From Heritiera littoralis (Eukaryota > Streptophyta > Magnoliopsida > Malvales > Malvaceae): a DNA stretch of 64,000 nt. The stretch lies in assembly GCA_031772115.1 (NCBI GenBank), contig JAPDPK010000042.1:4472001-4536000 (forward strand), written 5' to 3'. The position numbers and the translations under genes are program-made. Of this stretch, positions 58,683-64,000 are shown one piece after another (position 1 is the stretch's first letter; each line of letters starts with the position of its first letter). Below the pieces are notes generated by a model. It was not told the origin of the DNA, did no database searches, and worked only from the letters and a program-made list of their open reading frames with translations.

Positions 58683-59068
58683 TGTCACATCCTAAATATA
58701 CAGTAATTTACACTTTTTCACACTTTTCCATACATGTGTATTGGTTAGGTTGTCTGCGATGCCTTTATTTTCTCACTTTTTAAATCAACAGTGAACAGTA
58801 TTTACTGTAAATTAAGGGATGAGCAAAGCGTGCTCAGTAAGAGAATCATATGCAAGACTAATATTATGAAATCTATGTCACATCCTGAATATACAGTAAT
58901 TTACACTTTTTCGCACTTTTCCATACACGTGTACTGGTTGGGTTGTCTGCGATGCCTTTATTTTCTCACTTTTTAAATCAACAGTGAACAATATTTACTG
59001 TAAATTACTTTTATTTACATAAATCAAATATTTACAAATATAGTATTTGTATCATCATATACATCCCC
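58683..59068 (-). repeat. Tandem family-D LTR ends, 193-bp period
   Basis: TGTCACATCC starts at 58683 and again at 58876, each followed by the same AATATACAGTAATTTACAC sequence; the first unit runs into GGGATGAGCAAAGCGTGC and then restarts. The preceding D piece (40910-40956) shows the same GGGATGAGC end, so the site held a small tandem array of truncated LTR ends before A2 inserted into it. Confidence 0.8.
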
Positions 59069-59613
59069 TGCTTAATATAACATTGCAGTACTGTATAATA
59101 AAGTCTGAACATATAAAAGAAAATAAATATACCTCCAGGATCTATAACAGCTACCTTGAGGTGCTCAATACGCAATCAATAATCCTCGGATGATATATTT
59201 CTTGGTCACTAAAAATACTCTAGAGAGATTGTTAGCTTTAAATTGCCATATATATTTTGAAATGACAAAAACTTAAGTAAGCTTTAATGTTTTAATTCAT
59301 ATTGTAAATTTGCCTTATCACACATGATTTTCTCAATCCATTTTTAAGTGTTCATATCAAACTTTAAGACCACGATTTAATGATATATTCTTATGGGTCT
59401 TAATACTTTATAAAATGGTTTTCAATATTAAGTAATTTTCTCAAGGATTATTGAACATAAATTTAGAAAATTACTTATAAGTTTTTGACAATATTTTCAT
59501 TTGAGAAAGTCAAGAAAAACTCCCTTAAAGCTTATAAATGTTTTGGGTTGAATTAAAATCAAAAGCCATATCATTTCTAACCCAAAAGTGTAGGAAAAAC
59601 TCATTCTGGAAGC

Positions 59614-59702
59614 AAAGGATCGATCCCTTTTTGGCAGAATGCCCCAGAAGCTTGGAATGAAGAAAAGGATCAATCCCTTTGGTAAAAGGATCGATCCCTT
59701 TA
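59614..59702. repeat. GGATCGATCC palindromes in the Copia-2 LTR
   Basis: Copies at 59615-59630 and 59685-59702 are intact in the core; the one at 59665-59680 has GGATCAATCC. They match the cluster in the Copia-1 LTR. Confidence 0.82.
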
Positions 59703-59794
59703 TGTCAGAAAGTCCCCAACGGCTAGTTTCTGTGAGATACAATGGCTAGTTTCTGTTTTGGCTCCAACCAACGTCCACAAACCATCCAAGGGAC

Positions 59795-59803
59795 TATAAA
59801 TAG
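59795..59803 (+). promoter_or_regulatory. TATA box in the Copia-2 LTR
   Basis: TATAAATAG followed by AGGCTTAGAAGC, conserved with Copia-1. Confidence 0.72.
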
Positions 59804-60056
59804 AGGCTTAGAAGCTAAAGGAAGTACGAGGAACTACTCAATCAACTCCAATACTCATTTTCCTCAAATCCTCAAGCCTCAACAAGAAATTAAGAGCTAT
59901 AAAGTCTTCATCTTCCATCATTCTCATATTCTTTGTATAGAGTAGCACAAATCTTGTATAGGCTTTTTCCTTGAACTTAAACATTGTAATCACTTGCCTA
60001 TCTAGAGGCCTTTCTTTGATTATATTATTTGTAAACCAAATCAATCCTTGTAAAAA

Positions 60057-60225
60057 GGGGAGGTTTCTTTTTAGCCTTAGAAAAAGAGGGAGGTTTCTCT
60101 TTAGCCTTAGAAAAAGAGAGAGGTAAAGAGGGAGGTTTCTCTTTAGCCTAAGAAAAAGATGGAGGTTTCTCTTTAGCCTAGAAAAAGAGAGAGGTTTCTC
60201 TTTAGCCTAGAAAAAGAGGGAGTGT
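60057..60225 (+). repeat. Tandem array (about 30-bp unit) in the Copia-2 LTR
   Basis: Five to six units of GGAGGTTTCTCTTTAGCCT plus AGAAAAAGA, one of them cut short (around 60118-60128). Confidence 0.85.
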
Positions 60226-60527
60226 AACAAATTCAAGGATAGTGAATTTGGGAAAATCCTTGGGAGCATCTCAAGGTAGAGGACGTAGGTATGGTTGCCG
60301 AACCTCTATAAATCACTTGCGTAAATTTCTCTATCCTTACTCTCTTTACTTATTTGCAATTATATTTGTGTTTATTGTATTGAATCTATATTGTATAATT
60401 GCCTAGCTTAGAGAACTTAGAAAATATCAATATAGGCTAGAGAATTTAGTAGAATCGAAAAATGAGCTTAAGGTTAGTTCAAAACCGATTCACCCCCCTC
60501 TCGGTATAGCCTATAAGAGCCAACAAT

Positions 60528-60539
60528 TGGTATCAAAGC
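60528..60539 (+). other. Primer binding site of Copia-2
   Basis: TGGTATCAAAGC, one change from the canonical PBS, two bases after the LTR. Confidence 0.9.
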
Positions 60540-60590
60540 TTGGGCTTGAGATTAATTTAGACTAACCTCTATCGAGCAAAACGATCATAA

Positions 60591-61514
60591 ATGGCTCTCG
60601 ATCATGATTTTGAGATTAGCTCACCAACTTTAGAAGAATATTCATTTGATGAGCTTCAAGATGCATTTAATGAACTAAGTGATGAATATAAATCAATGCA
60701 TGCAAAATATAACCAAAAGTTAAATAAATTTAGAAAAGAGAATGAAATTTTGATGAATACTAATTTTGAGTTGGAGGAGAAAATGAAATATCTAGGCTCA
60801 AAGAATGATGAACTCACCAAGGTGAAATTAGAGCTAGAAAAGAAATTAGAAGACATTAAAGATAAATTAGCAAATCCTAGCTCCTTGACTATTGAGGATG
60901 AAAAGGAGAAACCTAGCTTTAGTGAATGTAATGACCATTCCTATGACGATTTACAAAATGTCTTTAATGAGCTAGCTAGTGAATTTGAATGCATGAACTC
61001 AAAATACAAGAAAATGATTACAAAATTAAAAATGGAAAATGATGAGCTATTGAATACTAAGTTAGAATTTCAAAAGAAATTAGAAGAGGCTAACTTAGAG
61101 ATAAATGAGTTGAATGAAAAGAATACAAATTTGCATAACTCATTTACTAGGTTCTATATGGGTCAACAAAAATTAGATCACATGCTAGAGACCCAAAGAG
61201 CCTTCTTTAACAAAGATGGGTTAGGCTATAATGCAAAACAAAAAGAAACTCACCTTAAAAACTTCCTAGTGAACAAAAATTCTATGCATGATACATCTCT
61301 CACATGCTCACTATGCAATAAGATAGGCCACTCTTCACAAGCATGCACATATAGAAAAACTACTTTTAAAGGAAAAGTAGTTAGGAAGATGTGGATCTCA
61401 AAGCATGTTATAAATGATGATGAATTGTGCTTGAAATGGATCCCAAAAGGATCAAAAATTATTTGCACTAACTCTCAAGGACCCAAGAAAATTTGGGTAC
61501 CAAAACATGCATGA
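60591..61514 (+). CDS. gag: Shortened Gag-like protein: duplicated coiled coil plus one zinc knuckle
   Basis: 307 residues, uninterrupted. The leader and the codons for Met-Ala match the gag start of Copia-1; then the frame jumps to a part equivalent to about residue 350 of that Gag. The UBN2 domain and first zinc knuckle are thus absent. Residues 18-60 and 117-165 are two related coiled-coil blocks (SFDELQDAFNELSDEY and SYDDLQNVFNELASEF), where Copia-1 has one. A CCHC knuckle stands at residues 239-252 (CSLCNKIGHSSQAC). It ends after WVPKHA, like Copia-1. It may bind nucleic acid and oligomerise with full-length Gag; that is inference. Being open while Copia-1 is broken hints at a younger copy. 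Confidence 0.85.
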   Translation: MALDHDFEISSPTLEEYSFDELQDAFNELSDEYKSMHAKYNQKLNKFRKENEILMNTNFELEEKMKYLGSKNDELTKVKLELEKKLEDIKDKLANPSSLTIEDEKEKPSFSECNDHSYDDLQNVFNELASEFECMNSKYKKMITKLKMENDELLNTKLEFQKKLEEANLEINELNEKNTNLHNSFTRFYMGQQKLDHMLETQRAFFNKDGLGYNAKQKETHLKNFLVNKNSMHDTSLTCSLCNKIGHSSQACTYRKTTFKGKVVRKMWISKHVINDDELCLKWIPKGSKIICTNSQGPKKIWVPKHA

Positions 61515-64000
61515 GTGTGTTTGTTGTAGGAGTATTAGAGCATGGAGTTACAAAGAAACAATGGAGTTTAAATGCTCAACACATCCTCATGGAGTTTACT
61601 TGTGCCAATGAGAGAGAGGAAGAGCTTGGGGATCCACCCTTGGCAAGGTCACAAAAATTCTTCAAAGGATAGCTCAAGGTGGACTCAACAATTCAAGGCA
61701 AAGCATACTCAAGCAAAGGAGTTTTGTAAGCTTATATTCTATCTTTTCAAAACTCATATGTATTAAAATTATTTGTTTGATTTAATGAGGCACTTGGTTG
61801 ATAATTTTTGAGGCATTGAATGATTGAATGAAAGGCATGTTTAGTGATTTTGAAATGATTATTGGATTTTTGCATTTTCAGCGAGTTTTCTATGTGTTGA
61901 TAATGTATTTACTTGTCTCAAATTACCAAATATGTCATTTATGCAAATTGCCATGTCATGAGCATTAATGAAGAACTTGTATGTTGGAAATCATGGCATG
62001 TTGTTCACAAGATGTATGTTTTAATGATATATGTGCTTAAAACCTATGTGAACAAGTTTGTTTTGACATATTTATGTAATTCAATGCATTAGTTTTGCCA
62101 AAACATGCATAACTCTCAAAATGACCTCCTTTGAGGCCAAAAATGTATTTATTGCTGAAAATCTTTCCAAAATTGCAAAATCTATTGTTAAATGGTTTTT
62201 CATTCATATTTTTCATTCATACAAGTCCAAAATCATGTTTTACACATGTTTAAACCTTTACTTGGACTTAAAATACTCAAAAATGAAGTTTTGGCATCTC
62301 AAATGTTGGATTTTCTGTCAAAAATTTGCAGAAACGGGATGAGGGATCGATCCTTCAACAAGCAGGATCGATCCCCCTTGAACAGAATGCAGAATCTGTG
62401 ATTCTGGAGCTAAGGGATCGATCCCCCTCTTCTTGGGATCGATCCCCCAAGCCAAAATGGCTTTCCTGCATGTTTTCAACCGAAATTGAGAAGAACTTTT
62501 CATTGTTTTGGTATTTTCTCTCTTCTCAGCTTAAAATTCAGTGTTTTAAATTCTTTTTGATGATCTTTAAACAATGAAAATTCATTTTTCATTAATATCA
62601 TGCCTCAACTCCATCAATTTGTATCATTTCCAACAAATGGTATCACTTTCAACCATCAATATCATTTTTCTTGAACTCACAAGTGCAAAATCACTTTTCT
62701 CATTGAAAATGGTCATGAATTCCATAAATCTTGAAATAATCTTTCAATGAATGCTTAAACATAATTTTAAGAAATATTTCAAGAATTTATGGATATATTT
62801 GAGAATTTGATGAACTTGTGCATAATGAATATTCTTCATTCTTTTTTTCATCGTAGTCAAGTATGCTTATAGGATTATGTCTCTTAGCTTGACTTATCAA
62901 TTCCACACTAGGTTTCATGATAATTATACATCTAGTGGATTGATTTCAAATGTAAATTCAACAATTGGTAATGGTCATTGGCCTATAATTTGTGATGGTA
63001 ATTAGATCCTAAATGTTCAAATGCATGAAAGTTTATCATCTTTGTACTTAAATCTTTCTTATGGCCAAATTATTAAAGAACTTGAGCGTTAATGACAACA
63101 CCAACAATTGATACACATGCATTGAATCTTGATTGTTTTGATGTTGAACATGCATGTTTGCTTAAGTTGAATCAATAATCATGCTTATAAGATGAGAATA
63201 GTTGTTTTCATGATATTATATGCTTAACCTCACTCATAGTTTATGGATTTTAATGATAAAATATATTTTAGCTTGATAATATTGATTCACTTAGGTGAAG
63301 CCATTTTAGTTAAAATAGCATATATCCTCTAGAACGTTAAATGATGATAACAACTAAGGATATGGCTCTTAATTGATTAAAATGGTAATTTTGAATTTTT
63401 TTTCTTTTTTTTTCTCATAATTGGCTAAGGACTTGAATTGGAAAATGAGCATAGGATTTTTGTACTTGAAACCATGGAAGAAAATGTGTTTGCTTGAATA
63501 CCCTGATTTTTTTAATCTTCCATAGGGTATAATCTTGTGAATATGAATATGGATTAATACTTTATGATAGTGTGCTAATGATTAATTAATCCTTATGCAT
63601 ATTTGATGATATGTGTTGTGTTCTTGCATATTTAGAATGACTATTTTCTTGACATGAACACACAACACATAAATATTGGATTCATGTAAAATAACTAAGT
63701 CAACCATTAGTAACAATTGGTATTTAGAAAACAATTAGTATCATTGGCAACCATATTTTCAATAATTGGTAAGCCAAAACTAAATTGCCAATTGGTATGA
63801 GCTTTAAATTGACAATTCTTCTCATGCTCCTTAGATTGAAATAACAAATAGGGAAGAATTCATATAAGACACTTTTGCATGAAACACTTGTGTGCTAGAA
63901 TTTGTAGTTAATTGCTATATGTCTTAATTATATGCACACTCTTGCTTGGAAGTGATTTATGAGCTCATGCATATGATATGTCATCTAATTTCAGCTCATA
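61515..64000 (+). other. Non-coding interior of Copia-2 downstream of gag
   Basis: Homologous in reverse to 1-2232. Four GGATCGATCC palindromes lie at 62341-62450. Compared with Copia-1, about 310 bp are extra at roughly 63097-63410, ending in a T-rich run (about 63396-63414). No protein-coding frame is supported; PBS-like ACAATTGGTAT motifs occur near 63714. Confidence 0.7.
62341..62450. repeat. GGATCGATCC palindromes downstream of gag in Copia-2
   Basis: Four copies with flanks GGG/CCC or slight decay, starting near 62343, 62364, 62413 and 62435. They sit at the position matching 1361-1400 in Copia-1, where only two copies exist. Confidence 0.85.

Larger units (their letters stand above)
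11329..59229 (-). repeat. Family-D LTR, split into four pieces by nested insertions
   Basis: Pieces are 11329-11404, 37187-37379, 40821-40956 and 58670-59229. Joined in this order they read like one minus-strand LTR that resembles families A and B: end TGTCACAG, then the GGGATGAGC...GCTCAGTAA module, then ACCTCC(A/T)GGATC. Each break is bounded by a target-site duplication of the inserted element (CTTTA, T/ACTAG, CTAAT). The right end is cut by Copia-2. No D interior or PBS is visible. It interrupts the protease fragment on its left. Confidence 0.7.
59230..60525 (+). repeat. LTR of Copia-2
   Basis: 1296 bp, TGTTAGCTTTAAATTG to GAGCCAACA. Contains palindromic GGATCGATCC motifs (59614-59702), TATA box (59795-59803) and a tandem array (60057-60225). 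Confidence 0.9.
59230..64000 (+). mobile_element. Copia-2: partial Ty1/copia-like element with shortened gag
   Basis: LTR 59230-60525, PBS 60528-60539, one gag-derived frame 60591-61514, then about 2.5 kb of non-coding interior to the window edge. It is homologous to Copia-1 but opposite in direction. No pol motif is visible. Its insertion point cuts family-D LTR sequence; GAGAT (59225-59229) is the expected target duplication, whose partner lies outside. Confidence 0.87.

Overview
The window is repeat-dense plant nuclear DNA, most likely from a eudicot. I infer this from plant-type LTR retrotransposons primed by initiator-tRNA-Met, from a Tekay-type chromodomain relic and from AT-rich, non-bacterial base composition. 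I see no host gene, rRNA, functional tRNA gene or CRISPR array. Nearly every base belongs to an LTR retrotransposon, and the story is one of nesting. I group the long-LTR elements into families A, B, C and D; these names are mine.

Layout. At 1-5289 lies the 5' part of a Ty1/copia-like element on the minus strand (Copia-1), with one LTR, a PBS and a gag broken by one stop; its 3' end is outside the window. 5290-8800 is a deleted family-A element (A1, minus). 8801-11328 is a remnant of another Ty3/gypsy element ending in a protease fragment. From 11329 to 59229 runs one old LTR (family D, minus), split into four pieces by later insertions. These are B1 (11405-37181, minus, TSD CTTTA), the solo LTR B2 (37380-40815, plus) and A2 (40957-58664, minus, TSD CTAAT). 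B1 carries A3 in its 5' LTR (18792-34350, plus, TSD CAGAA/GAGAA), and A3 carries C (25422-33128, minus). A2 carries in its 3' LTR an intact-ended Ty3/gypsy element (42152-46936, TSD AGCAC) with two 821-bp LTRs that look identical. At 59230-64000+ lies Copia-2 on the plus strand, a relative of Copia-1 facing the opposite way, so the window is bounded by an inverted pair.

How the parts relate. Families A, B and C have 3-4 kb LTRs, a PBS for tRNA-Met, a PPT ending in GGGGAG(A/G)A and interiors without open reading frames, which is the architecture called LARD. Read closely, those interiors are not random: on the element's sense strand they keep a decayed, collinear Tekay-type chromovirus pol, with RT entry region, then integrase, then the pol 3' end next to the PPT. 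Only C has a still readable integrase-chromodomain stretch. A2 has LTRs differing at only about 20 sites in 4.1 kb although its pol is long dead, so it was probably mobilised in trans. The gypsy at 42152 is an internally deleted derivative (gag start fused in frame to RNase H and integrase; protease and RT absent), and its ORF runs on into the 3' LTR. The two copia-like elements show gag but no pol in the parts visible here, and Copia-2 has lost the main Gag domain while duplicating a coiled coil.

Limits: similarities and difference counts were made by eye. Family and clade names rest on motif recognition, not on a database search.
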